A DNA stretch of 64,000 bases, taken from JAQBVV01 sp965249205 (GTDB lineage: Bacteria; Acidobacteriota; Vicinamibacteria; Vicinamibacterales; UBA2999). Location: assembly GCA_965249205.1 (NCBI GenBank), contig CBDFLL010000005.1, positions 682,001 to 746,000 on the forward strand, in the 5' to 3' direction. Shown here piece after piece: positions 33,583 to 42,567 of this stretch; within the stretch, counting starts at the first letter, position 1, and the number at the start of each line of letters is the position of its first letter. A program made the translations under genes and the position numbers. The notes beneath the pieces are model-generated. The model was not told the origin of the DNA, searched no databases, and saw nothing but the letters and a program-made list of their open reading frames with translations.

Positions 33583-34854
33583 ATGAGCGATACGATGCCG
33601 CCACGTCCCGCGCCCATCCCTCCTCCAGACCGGTACCAGCTCGAACGCCTTAACCAGTTGTACGATCTTGCGGCCGGCGCACCGCAGGCAGGAGAGGGAT
33701 GGCGCGACAAGCTCCTGGACCGCCTTCGTGGATTCCTGGTCAGGCTGCTCTTCCAGCAACAGGAGTTCAACGCCGCCCTCGTCGATCACATCAATCGCAA
33801 CGCGCTTGTCGGCATCGAGGCGCACCATGCCAGCCAACGCACGATCTCATGGGTCGAGCAGACGATCCAGGACGAGGTCCAGAATACAGTGCGGTCCGCT
33901 CTTGCTCAGCTCGCCGGTCAGACTGACGAGCTGCGCCGCTATCAGGAGGCGTTGGTCGCATGGGAACGACGAAGCAGCGATGCCGTCGCAGGGCTCTCAG
34001 CATCACACGAAGAGCTGAGGGCGTCACTCGGCGTCCTCCGACAGGCGGCCCACGCCCTGAAACGAGACGTCGGTCGGCTCACGACAAGCGGAGCGACGCC
34101 GCCCGCTGCCGCCTCAAGTTCAACGGAGCCAGCGAGTCCAGCTGCGGTAGCCACAGGGCAACTCGCGGCGGCCGACAGCCACACGTACGTGGGATTCGAG
34201 GATCAGTTTCGCGGCTCCGCCGAAGACATCACCGAGCGGGTATCGGAATATCTACCGTTTCTTCACGACACCAGTGACGTACTCGACATCGGCTGCGGCC
34301 GCGGCGAGTTTCTAGCGCTTCTCCGAGAACAGGGTGTTCGGGCCAGGGGCATCGATATCAACGGCTCGATGGTGGACGTGTGTCGCCAACAAGGACTCGA
34401 CGCCACCGAAGCTGACGCGTTGTCATACCTTCGGGCGCAACCCGACGGCTCATTGGGCGGACTGTTTGCCGCACAAGTCGTTGAACACCTCGAACCGCGT
34501 TACCTTACGGGGCTGCTCGATATCGCGTTCGACAAGCTGCGCCCGGGAGCGCCGATCATTCTGGAAACAATCAATCCTGCGTGTTGGTTTGCGTTCTTTG
34601 AGAGCTACATTCGCGACATTACACATGTCCGGCCGATTCACCCCGATACCCTGACCTACCTGCTGGTCGCCAGCGGGTTCCAACACGTCGACGTGCGTTA
34701 TCGCGCGCCCTATCCAGAGCATGACAAGCTGCAGCGGATCGCACCGCAGGCGTCACTGGGAGACAGCGTCGACACGCTCAACGCGAACGTCGAGCGACTG
34801 AACGGCCTGCTGTTTACATGGCTCGACTACGCCGCAATCGGCCGCCGGCCGTGA
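33583..34854 (+). CDS. Coiled-coil SAM-dependent methyltransferase (WbdD-like)
   Basis: 423 aa. Residues about 15-170 are helical with coiled-coil character, followed by an Ala/Ser/Pro linker and, from about 195, a class I methyltransferase domain (DIGCGRGEFL motif I; ARGIDINGSM; FAAQVVEHLEP). The layout recalls methyltransferases that cap O-antigen chains, supporting a surface-polysaccharide role. It starts 5 nt after thiG and introduces the polysaccharide genes. Acceptor unknown. Confidence 0.85.
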   Translation: MSDTMPPRPAPIPPPDRYQLERLNQLYDLAAGAPQAGEGWRDKLLDRLRGFLVRLLFQQQEFNAALVDHINRNALVGIEAHHASQRTISWVEQTIQDEVQNTVRSALAQLAGQTDELRRYQEALVAWERRSSDAVAGLSASHEELRASLGVLRQAAHALKRDVGRLTTSGATPPAAASSSTEPASPAAVATGQLAAADSHTYVGFEDQFRGSAEDITERVSEYLPFLHDTSDVLDIGCGRGEFLALLREQGVRARGIDINGSMVDVCRQQGLDATEADALSYLRAQPDGSLGGLFAAQVVEHLEPRYLTGLLDIAFDKLRPGAPIILETINPACWFAFFESYIRDITHVRPIHPDTLTYLLVASGFQHVDVRYRAPYPEHDKLQRIAPQASLGDSVDTLNANVERLNGLLFTWLDYAAIGRRP

Positions 34855-34944
34855 TGCATCGGGCCCCGTTCACGACTCGGCCTGCGCATCGACGCACCAG
34901 GCTGGCCCACCACATTGAAACGGGTTGCCCCGAGGTCGGTCCAG

Positions 34945-34984
34945 TCGTTCGTGCCCGCGTCCGGCGTCGCGCCGGCACGAACGA
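34945..34984. repeat. Intergenic hairpin
   Basis: TCGTTCGTGCC (34945-34955) and GGCACGAACGA (34974-34984) are perfect 11-bp inverted repeats around an 18-nt loop, with weaker outer pairing (GTTGCC/GGCAAC). It lies in the 196-bp gap before the next gene; there is no U-tract, so it could be a processing site, weak terminator or regulator binding site. Confidence 0.5.
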
Positions 34985-35050
34985 GGCGCCGTGGCAACGA
35001 GACGGGCCGCTTCGACACCCCCTTCACACACGAAGAGGACGAACTGCTCG

Positions 35051-36424
35051 ATGAACCTCCTGCTGCTGCTCGCCGCACTGCTGCCGTGGGGGAACACGGC
35101 TGTCTCGGTCTTCACGCGGGTCTACATCGCCATCGGCATCTTCTCGGTGGAGATGCAGGTAGCGACCGTGACGGGACTCGGCACGCTGCATTCACTGGTA
35201 ACGTTCAACGCAGTCCTGGCCGTATTGCTCGTCGCCTGGCAACGCACCCGACGAGCGGCCTTTCTCGGGTGGCCCGCCGCGATCCAACCTCCCCCGCCGT
35301 GGCCGGCCTGGGCAATGCTCGGCGGTGTGGTCCTCCTCCTGAACGCGTGGCTCCCTTTGGAGGCGGCGGATCCCTATCACCTTGAGCGCGTAGCCCAGAT
35401 CGAACGACTCGGCACGCTCGAGTACGATCCCGACGGCGAATCGAAAGCGAATATCCTAGGGTCGGTCTACGAACTGGCGCTGGCCGACCTACGACAAATT
35501 CCGCTCGTAGGTCAGGGACTCGTCCGCATGCACGGACTGCTGGGTCTCCTGCTCTTCGGTGTCACGGTGGCTGCGGTACAGACATGGCTCCGCCCGGGAC
35601 CGTCTCGATGGCCCGTCGCCGCCCTCCTTGTTGTGCCCCCCGTGTTCCATCAGTTCGTGCTCCTCAAGAACGATCTACTCCTGGCCCTCCCGGCTTTCGT
35701 GGCGCTGGCCTGGCTGCTCATACGCGTACATGGTGCTTCGTGGCAGGAAACAGCCTGGGCAGGATGGCTAGCCGGACTCGCGGCCGCGGGAAAGCTCACG
35801 AACTTCCCCGTGGCACTCGCGATGATGGTTGGGGTCGGCTGCGTTGCGTGGCGCACGCGCAATTGGCGGCCAGCCGGTGGGCTGGCGATTGGGGGGCTCA
35901 CGGGCGGCATCATGGCCGGCCAACTGTTCACGCTCACAGAGAATGTACGCTGGTACGGAGACGTCCTTGCTCGCGGGCCGGTTGCTGAAATGGGAAATAT
36001 GACGTCCGGTCCGGCCGAAGCCCTCGAGAGCATCGGGCGCTTCGCACTCAGCCTCGTTGACCTTGGCCTGCTGACAGGCCAGTTATGGCCGGGCCGAGGA
36101 GGATGGGCGGGCACTCTCGGCCTGCCATTCATATGGGCCGCTGTAGTGCTCGTACTCCATTACGCTCGTGCACCCGAAGCGCGCTGGACAATATGGATCG
36201 CTGCGTTCCACTTCGCGGCGTTCGCCGCAATCTTTCCTGACGCCGACCTCCATCATCGGCTTGCTCTGGCTCCCGGGTTGCTCGTGGTGAGCGTCGCCCT
36301 GAGCCTGCTACACCGAGGTGAGAAGTACTCCGACGCGGCGAGGCTGGCCCTAGTACCGGTTGTCGTGCTGTCGAGCGCGCAACTTCTTCGGAGTTCGGTC
36401 CTGTATTTTCTTCGCGCTAGTTGA
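35051..36424 (+). CDS. Polytopic membrane protein, probable GT-C-type glycosyltransferase
   Basis: 457 aa with around ten membrane helices. After the second or third helix a periplasmic loop reads EAADPYHLERVAQIERLG, with acidic/His residues in the position where GT-C enzymes keep their catalytic Asp; later segments include KNDLLLALPAFVALAWLL and GKLTNFPVALAM. GAGGA lies 11 nt before ATG 35051. It may glycosylate a lipid-linked saccharide or act as a polymerase/ligase for the neighbouring cluster. Its 3' end overlaps the end of the convergent gene by 8 nt. Confidence 0.75.
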   Translation: MNLLLLLAALLPWGNTAVSVFTRVYIAIGIFSVEMQVATVTGLGTLHSLVTFNAVLAVLLVAWQRTRRAAFLGWPAAIQPPPPWPAWAMLGGVVLLLNAWLPLEAADPYHLERVAQIERLGTLEYDPDGESKANILGSVYELALADLRQIPLVGQGLVRMHGLLGLLLFGVTVAAVQTWLRPGPSRWPVAALLVVPPVFHQFVLLKNDLLLALPAFVALAWLLIRVHGASWQETAWAGWLAGLAAAGKLTNFPVALAMMVGVGCVAWRTRNWRPAGGLAIGGLTGGIMAGQLFTLTENVRWYGDVLARGPVAEMGNMTSGPAEALESIGRFALSLVDLGLLTGQLWPGRGGWAGTLGLPFIWAAVVLVLHYARAPEARWTIWIAAFHFAAFAAIFPDADLHHRLALAPGLLVVSVALSLLHRGEKYSDAARLALVPVVVLSSAQLLRSSVLYFLRAS

Positions 36425-37823
36425 ACCGGCGTCGAACGATCAGCATCAGCATCGACACAAAGGCGCGCAAGGTCTGGTCGGGTTCTTTCACGCCCTTTTG
36501 CCGCACGGCAAAACTTACAGGAATCTCGATGATGCGCCTTCGGCACTTCAGCGTCTCAAGGAACATCTCGACGGAGTACTCAGGTCCGGATGTGCGCAAA
36601 TTGCCCCTGATGAGGCGGTAGGTGGAGTGCCAGACGGCCCGGTAGGTGCACCCGGAGTCCGTGAACCTCGGCTCGTACCCCCACCAGACGACCTCCAACG
36701 ACTTGGCGAGCAAGATGTGCGCGAAGCGGACGAGGCCACGCATGTTCGTGCCCTGCTCGACCAGCTGCCGCGTCGTGCGGGTGCCGACGACGAAATCCGC
36801 CTCCTTCAGATATTCGAGGAACTTTGGCACATCACGCGCACGGCAGGAGCCGTCGGACTGCGCACAGATGAGAATGTCCGCCGACACTGCGTCGAAGCCG
36901 GTTCGCATCATGTCCCCGTACCGGGACGACGGCGCTGAGACACAGTCGACTCCGGACTCGGTGTCCGGGAAGGAGATACCGGGCGGAAGGACGAGCACGA
37001 TCTGGTGAAACCGTCCGAGGGCGCGAAACTCCTCGATTGAACGTGCCGTGTCCTCTATTGAGCCCTTCATGATCAAGGCGAGTGCGAGCGTGCGGGTGGG
37101 AAAGTCGCGCGCGCGCACGACGATGCCGGCCAGATTCAACGAATCACGGTTGTTAATGTTGACGTAGAGGCCACGCAGGTGGAATGCACCGACCCGTTCG
37201 CCGGCTTCGCACAGCCGGCCAAGCACGCTCACCGGGTCCGACATGAGACCGGAAGCCAAGGCGGCTTCCAGGTGCTCATAGAATTGCGGACTGAACACGA
37301 ACGTCCCGAGCCCGAGCAGCGCTCCGTCGGAGTGCTTTGGCTTTTCTACCATGCGCTGGACAAGACCATCTTCGGCGTACACCGCGTAATTTTCCTCGAT
37401 GAGATTCGTGTCCTTCGTCACCTGGACGGCGCACGTCGCGAGACAATTCCGGTAGTCGGTGGCCAGAATCTCTTCGTGATTCGAATCGACATAGCATTCA
37501 TCGGCCAGCATGACGCAGACGTAGTCGTCAACGTAGGGACGGGTGAGCAGAAGCGAGTAGCCCAGACCTCGCTCGATGGCATCGTTTTCCACATATACGA
37601 TCGCAACGCCGAAGTGCGATCCGTCCTCGAAATAATGACGAATCTGATCGCCATACGCGCCGACGACGATGACGATGCGTGCGACGTGAAGCTGGTCACG
37701 CATGATCGCCACGACGCGTTCGAGGTTCGGCTTCCCCCCTACGTCCACCATGCTCTTGGGAATGCCCTTCGAATAGGGGTAGACCCGCGTGCCGCGCCCC
37801 GCCGCCAAGATGACGCCGATCAT
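36417..37823 (-). CDS. Fused sugar nucleotidyltransferase and GT2-type glycosyltransferase
   Basis: 468 aa. Residues 1-235 are a nucleotidyltransferase: GVILAAGRGTRVYPYSKGIPKSM, with a divergent metal-site region (VCVMLADECYV). Residues about 245-468 resemble a dolichol-phosphate-mannose-synthase-type GT2 with a diverged first part (ICAQSDGSCRARDVPKF, then TDSGCTYRAVWHS). One chain could make an NDP-sugar and use it. ATG 37823 overlaps the previous stop as ATGA; a longer frame upstream only overlaps that neighbour. Confidence 0.82.
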   Translation of the reverse strand: MIGVILAAGRGTRVYPYSKGIPKSMVDVGGKPNLERVVAIMRDQLHVARIVIVVGAYGDQIRHYFEDGSHFGVAIVYVENDAIERGLGYSLLLTRPYVDDYVCVMLADECYVDSNHEEILATDYRNCLATCAVQVTKDTNLIEENYAVYAEDGLVQRMVEKPKHSDGALLGLGTFVFSPQFYEHLEAALASGLMSDPVSVLGRLCEAGERVGAFHLRGLYVNINNRDSLNLAGIVVRARDFPTRTLALALIMKGSIEDTARSIEEFRALGRFHQIVLVLPPGISFPDTESGVDCVSAPSSRYGDMMRTGFDAVSADILICAQSDGSCRARDVPKFLEYLKEADFVVGTRTTRQLVEQGTNMRGLVRFAHILLAKSLEVVWWGYEPRFTDSGCTYRAVWHSTYRLIRGNLRTSGPEYSVEMFLETLKCRRRIIEIPVSFAVRQKGVKEPDQTLRAFVSMLMLIVRRRFN

Positions 37824-38533
37824 GTCCGGCGCGCGACGCGGAACCGAAGCCAGGCGGTGACGATGTACCACACGTAGTTCACCGTCTCGCGCAGATGGCG
37901 CATCTTCGAGACGCCGCTGGCGCGTGGTGCGTACCTTACGGGAATCTCGTAAATGCTGTGCCCCGCCTGTGCCAGCTGGACGCCCATCTCGGCCACGTGC
38001 TCGAACCCGTCGCGGCGAAGCGTCAGGGAATCCAGTGCGTCGCGTCGCAGCGCCTTCATCCCGGTGTAGAGGTCCGTCGTCGCCTGACGAAAGAGGGTGT
38101 TGAACACAACACTGATCAGGCCGTTGCCGCACCTTCGAACCCACGACATGTCCGGCTGTCCATCGCCGAGGAAGCGTGAGCCGTACACGACAGGGTGCCG
38201 ATCGAGAGCCGCCAACAGATCGGGGATTGACTCGGGCGGGTACTCTAGGTCGGCGTCGATGATCACGATCGCCGCTGCACCGGACCGTGCGATCCCATCA
38301 CGAATCGACGCGCCGTACCCGGCGTTGCGATCGTGCCGCACGAGCCGTACGCCCGCGTGATCCTCTATACGCTGGACCGTCAGATCAGTCGAGGCATTGT
38401 CAACAAACATCAACGCCTCGCGCAGTCCAACGGCGGCAACACGATCGACGAACTCGTCCACGCACGCCTCTTCGTTGTAGACGGGCACAATGATGTCTAT
38501 GGTTCTCGGCAATGTCGCTTCAACGGACGGCAA
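37820..38533 (-). CDS. GT2 glycosyltransferase (DPM1-like)
   Basis: 237 aa GT-A fold: IDIIVPVYNEEACV at the N-terminus, NAGYGASIRDGI, acidic metal site DADLEYPP and YTGMKALRRDALD. It lacks the C-terminal membrane helices of many polyprenyl-phosphate glycosyltransferases. It likely transfers a sugar to undecaprenyl phosphate or to a lipid-linked chain. It overlaps both neighbours (37 nt with the upstream gene, 4 nt downstream), so it is translated from the same mRNA. Confidence 0.9.
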   Translation of the reverse strand: MPSVEATLPRTIDIIVPVYNEEACVDEFVDRVAAVGLREALMFVDNASTDLTVQRIEDHAGVRLVRHDRNAGYGASIRDGIARSGAAAIVIIDADLEYPPESIPDLLAALDRHPVVYGSRFLGDGQPDMSWVRRCGNGLISVVFNTLFRQATTDLYTGMKALRRDALDSLTLRRDGFEHVAEMGVQLAQAGHSIYEIPVRYAPRASGVSKMRHLRETVNYVWYIVTAWLRFRVARRT

Positions 38534-39333
38534 TTCTCTTCCTCTCTTGAGGATCGTACAGCCAATCGAACGCTGTGAAGGTGCGAGCGACCATTGCTCT
38601 GCTGGGGCTCACTGCCGATAACGCCCGCCACGTAGCGACCCATGACGCCCAGAGTCCGCAATCCGTACCAAATCGGATTCAAGTGCGAGACTTCGCCGGC
38701 GTAACGGGTCGGGATGGCGAGTTCGTCGACGACAAGACCCTTGCCCGATGCCCACGCAATAAACTCCAGGTCGAAATCGAAATAGCCGCTGAGCCGATCG
38801 ATGGGAACTGTGAGAAGCGCTCTTCTGCTGTATACGAGAAACCCAGAGTGATAGTCGGTCATGCGCAGCCCAAAGGTCTTGTTCTCAAGCCACGTCAGGC
38901 ACTTCCCCGCCACGTACTTGTACAAGGGCATCCCTCCCACAAGTGCACTCCCCGACTTGTGGCGAGACCCCTGCAGCACATCAACGCCACGAGCGTGCAT
39001 GTACTCGACAAACTCGCAGAGCTGCTCCGGCGGGTACTGACCGTCCGCGTGCAGGCAGGCCACGTAGTCGCCACCAGTGGCGAGACATCGAGCCATGCCC
39101 TGACGCACCGCCTTACCGTAGCCCCGATTCGGATGCAGACAGTGCAACTGTACCTTCGGGAACTCTGTCTCAAGAAGCTTCGTGACGTCGGCGGTCTCAT
39201 CGATGCTGCCGTCGTCAATCACGTGGACGGCATCGATCATCCGCCACGCGTCGTCAGGAATTCTCTCGATGACTCCCCGAATGGTGGCGGCTGCGTTATA
39301 GGCAGGAACAAAAACACTCAGCGACGGCGGCAT
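38497..39333 (-). CDS. GT2 glycosyltransferase
   Basis: 278 aa from ATG 39333 (a GT-A start SVFVPAYNAAATI), or 285 aa from 39354. Conserved blocks: HVIDDGSIDETADV, NRGYGKAVRQGM, acidic metal site LHADGQYPPE, and LTDYHSGFLVYSRRAL-like acceptor region. The C-terminal 35 residues are basic and polar and overlap the next gene, so they may be dispensable. Member of the same GT2 pair as its downstream neighbour. Confidence 0.9.
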   Translation of the reverse strand: MPPSLSVFVPAYNAAATIRGVIERIPDDAWRMIDAVHVIDDGSIDETADVTKLLETEFPKVQLHCLHPNRGYGKAVRQGMARCLATGGDYVACLHADGQYPPEQLCEFVEYMHARGVDVLQGSRHKSGSALVGGMPLYKYVAGKCLTWLENKTFGLRMTDYHSGFLVYSRRALLTVPIDRLSGYFDFDLEFIAWASGKGLVVDELAIPTRYAGEVSHLNPIWYGLRTLGVMGRYVAGVIGSEPQQSNGRSHLHSVRLAVRSSREEENCRPLKRHCREP

Positions 39334-39384
39334 ACGGCGTGCCCAGCTCCCCACGGCCTCTCGACGCCTGCGTGCGTTCGCGAC

Positions 39385-40548
39385 TTACGTCGGCGACACA
39401 GCCGCCCCGCGCTGTGCCTGTGGCCAGTTACGATACTGCTCGTAGTAGTACGTAACAGTCTCCAGGAGTGTCTCTTTGAGCGAGCGCGTCGGCTCCCAGC
39501 CCAGAAGCTCCTTGGCTTTGGTCAGGTTGGGCATCCTGCGATCGCAATCCTCATAGCCCTCGCCGTAGAACTCTATGCTGGACACATTGACGATCGGATG
39601 CTTCAGATAAGTCGCGTCGCCGGTACACTCCGCATACGCCTCCCGCATCAATTCGGCAAGCTCCTTCATCGTCACTTCGTTGTGTCGATTGCCAACGTTG
39701 AAGATCTGATTCACCGACCGATCGCGGTCGTTGATCATCAGCACAATCGCTCGAATGGCGTCGTGTATCGACACGATCGTGCGCCGTGCCGTGCCTCCGT
39801 CCACAAGCTGCATCGGCTGACCGTCCAACAGCGCCGTCATAAAGCACGCAAGAACCCTGGGCACGCCGTCGCCATCTCGACCAGGGATGAAGTCCATCTT
39901 CGGGCCGAAGAAGTTCAGCGGTCTGATCGTGGTGAACGGCAGCCCTGCCTCCTTGCTCTGGCCGAAGATGTACCGCTCGATCAGCTGTTTCGACGTCGCG
40001 TAGGACCATCGCTGATTCCGGATGGGCCCCATGATGAGCGGCGTCGTGTCCTCATCGAGTTCGTACAAATCGGGGTTCGCGTAGTCAGTGTCGCCGACGT
40101 AACTGGCAATCGTCCGGCCATAGATCTCGCTGGTGGAAAAATGGATCAGCCACTTCCGCTGCTCGGCGCAGATGTCCACGATCTTTACCGGCTGGAGAAA
40201 GTTGGCGTTGATCACAGCGATCGGGTCGACAGTGTATTCAGACGGGTTACAGATCGCGGCCAGATTGATCACCGCGTCCGCGCCGCGAATCGCGGTTCTG
40301 AATTCAGGCAGGTCTTTCGACGACAGCGAGTTCCGGCGAAAGTTGAAATGTGGGTTAGTCAGATGCCGTGAAATCTTGTCGGCCTGGGGGTCCCACCCGT
40401 CGATACGGATAGAGTCGTCCTCCAGCGGGGCATCCAGGAGGTGGCAGCCAATGAACCCACCGCAGCCCACAACGGCGAGGCGCATCGCCTCGCCCTCAGC
40501 GCGTGCTGGGCGTGTGGACTTGCCCTCTGTCCGTTCCTTCGTCGACAT
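39385..40548 (-). CDS. NAD-dependent epimerase/UDP-glucuronate decarboxylase-like (ArnA C-domain type)
   Basis: 387 aa from ATG 40548 (AGAGGA 8 nt upstream); ATG 40485, which also has a GAGGG site, gives the family start MRLAVVGCGGFIG. Extended SDR with GCGGFIG nucleotide loop, Ser/Tyr/Lys triad STSEIYG and YATSKQLIERY, and the block NFFGPKMDFIPGRDGDGVPR that aligns with the decarboxylase half of ArnA. It would produce a UDP-pentose or 4-keto-pentose. It is followed by the GT2 pair. Confidence 0.87.
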   Translation of the reverse strand: MSTKERTEGKSTRPARAEGEAMRLAVVGCGGFIGCHLLDAPLEDDSIRIDGWDPQADKISRHLTNPHFNFRRNSLSSKDLPEFRTAIRGADAVINLAAICNPSEYTVDPIAVINANFLQPVKIVDICAEQRKWLIHFSTSEIYGRTIASYVGDTDYANPDLYELDEDTTPLIMGPIRNQRWSYATSKQLIERYIFGQSKEAGLPFTTIRPLNFFGPKMDFIPGRDGDGVPRVLACFMTALLDGQPMQLVDGGTARRTIVSIHDAIRAIVLMINDRDRSVNQIFNVGNRHNEVTMKELAELMREAYAECTGDATYLKHPIVNVSSIEFYGEGYEDCDRRMPNLTKAKELLGWEPTRSLKETLLETVTYYYEQYRNWPQAQRGAAVSPT

Positions 40549-40676
40549 CTGCCGCATCCTCTGTGTTACTAGGAGCGCCCTACGCCAACCGTTGTTGAGC
40601 TGCCACGTGGCCAATGTGAGCGCCCAATCGTACCGTACGTTCCGCGCGTCACCTCGGCGAAGCGCCGGTCACAGAG

Positions 40677-42098
40677 CTATGATCGCGCTGCGGCCTTCGC
40701 GGCGCCAGCCGGCGTCGACTCGCGCTGCGTCAGGAATGCCGCCAACACCAGCGTGGGCCAGATCTGCACCATCAGACGGTCAAACGTCGTCATCACGAGC
40801 CATTCGACTTCCATTGACGTCTGGATGTAGACGACGTAGTAACTGGCAACCAAGACACCAACAGCGCCAAGCATCGCGCGACCCGATCTCCCGGCTCGGG
40901 TGACGGCAACCAGAGTCGCGGCAGCCAGCCCAAGTAGCACCACGCCGTTGGCCAGCGGACCTCCCCACGCCCTCGCGTACTGCCACAGGAGCGCACCGAC
41001 CATGGTATGACGGTCGGCTCCGAAAAAGCGCTCCAGCAGAAGTCCTCCCGTCGAGCCCTCCGCGAGGTACCCCGGCGCCACCGGTGCCACGAGGAGCTTG
41101 AACCACACGAGCGTCATCATGGCTGGAGCAGCGCCTACCATCCACCATCCCGCACGACGAGGCTGTGCGTCCCGAAGGGCTATCCATGCAACAAACGACG
41201 CCGTGAGAACGACGACCACAAGACCTTCGTTCTTCGTCCACGCCGCGAGACCGGCGAGCACGCCGGCGAGCAGGAGCGAGCGGGAACCTTCGTGCCCCTC
41301 CCGCTTGGACATGGCGACATCCCTCAACACGATCAGCGTCGCCACAAGAAAGAACGCAAACGGCACATCGGCCTGCTGGGACGCGACCTGCTGAACGAAG
41401 GTTCCAGCCGCCAGAAGCACCGAGCCGGCGATCCATGCTCGCGCGCTGCGCACGTCGAGTGCACCGATGACCGCGGAAACGATTGCGCCACCAAAGACCA
41501 TGGCCACCGTCGCTGGCACGATCGTCGACTCGGCGCCGGCATACGCCCATAACCGGGCAACCGTCATAGGCACGAGCAATGGGTGCCCGGGATTCGACCA
41601 GTCGATCGCAAGCAACGCCCTCCATCCGGAATCCCCGCGGTACAAGAAACGGGCCTTCTGGTTCCAGACAGCCCAGGCGTCCCACTCACCGTGGGGGGCT
41701 GCCATGAACACTGAGAGAGCGGAAACAACTGCGGCCACGGCGACGATCCCGAATACCCCACGCACCAGCCAGTCGGTGGTTGTCAGGCAGCGTGGCGACT
41801 CTGCGACACTGCCAACCGACTGCCCCTCGCCCGCAGGGCGGAGGCGTCGGAGATGCCACCACGCTATGGTCCCGATCGACGTCCACAGCAACGTATCGAC
41901 CACCACGAACGAACGGCCGATGACCATCCCGAGAGCGAGGAGCCATGTCGTGGTCAGGGAGGACAGCCCGAGACCGGCGCAGACTACAACGGCGGTGATG
42001 ACGGCGCGGGACCGGATGCCCACATGGAGCCGCAGCGCGACAACCGCGAGCCACACGGCGACGACCGGAAGCAGGAGGCCAGCGAGGGCTCCAATCAT
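40677..42098 (-). CDS. Polytopic membrane protein, probable GT39/GT-C-like
   Basis: 473 aa with around 11 membrane helices. A first periplasmic loop contains APHGEWDAWAVWNQKARFL, the acidic E/D-W pattern typical of bacterial GT-C membrane glycosyltransferases, then NPGHPLLVPMTVA. It probably uses a polyprenyl-linked sugar donor on the outer face of the inner membrane. It overlaps the small gene upstream as ATGA. Confidence 0.82.
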   Translation of the reverse strand: MIGALAGLLLPVVAVWLAVVALRLHVGIRSRAVITAVVVCAGLGLSSLTTTWLLALGMVIGRSFVVVDTLLWTSIGTIAWWHLRRLRPAGEGQSVGSVAESPRCLTTTDWLVRGVFGIVAVAAVVSALSVFMAAPHGEWDAWAVWNQKARFLYRGDSGWRALLAIDWSNPGHPLLVPMTVARLWAYAGAESTIVPATVAMVFGGAIVSAVIGALDVRSARAWIAGSVLLAAGTFVQQVASQQADVPFAFFLVATLIVLRDVAMSKREGHEGSRSLLLAGVLAGLAAWTKNEGLVVVVLTASFVAWIALRDAQPRRAGWWMVGAAPAMMTLVWFKLLVAPVAPGYLAEGSTGGLLLERFFGADRHTMVGALLWQYARAWGGPLANGVVLLGLAAATLVAVTRAGRSGRAMLGAVGVLVASYYVVYIQTSMEVEWLVMTTFDRLMVQIWPTLVLAAFLTQRESTPAGAAKAAARS

Positions 42099-42499
42099 CG
42101 AACCAGTCGCCGATACACGCGATGACCGGTCGGGAAGGCAGCGACCAGGTGATAGCCGTCGAGGCGCGGGTCGCCGCCCGGGCGCTCCGTCCCTCTGGCC
42201 GCGATCAGAAACTCCGGACCGACGCGTCCGACAACAACGCGGGGCACCAGCGCATACTGTGCGGCAAAGTACATCCGAACTGCGTCGTCGGTCCCGGCAT
42301 CGCTATGCCGCTCGAGATAGCCGATCAGCCCGCTCGGTGGCAGGTCGAACACGAGCGCCAGAAACTCTGCCTCCAATTCGGGTATCGGATCGGGTTCCCT
42401 CGACAGCCCGTCACTGACCGTCGAGATGGCCGCGAGAAGACTCCACACCAGTAGTGCAGTACCAAGCGCCGACCGCCACGAGTCACGCACAAAGCGCAT
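42095..42499 (-). CDS. Small membrane-anchored protein of unknown function
   Basis: 134 aa. One N-terminal membrane helix (about 10-28), then a soluble domain with ELEAEFLALVFDLPPSGLIGYLER. AGAGGAG precedes the ATG. The ATGA overlap with the GT-C-like gene implies that the two products act together, perhaps as an accessory subunit. No family recognised. Confidence 0.7.
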   Translation of the reverse strand: MRFVRDSWRSALGTALLVWSLLAAISTVSDGLSREPDPIPELEAEFLALVFDLPPSGLIGYLERHSDAGTDDAVRMYFAAQYALVPRVVVGRVGPEFLIAARGTERPGGDPRLDGYHLVAAFPTGHRVYRRLVR

Positions 42500-42567
42500 G
42501 GCTCTCCTCTGGTGTGGTGAAAACCGAGATCAGCAGCGCCGCCCGCCACTCCGTTCGCCGCATCGTG

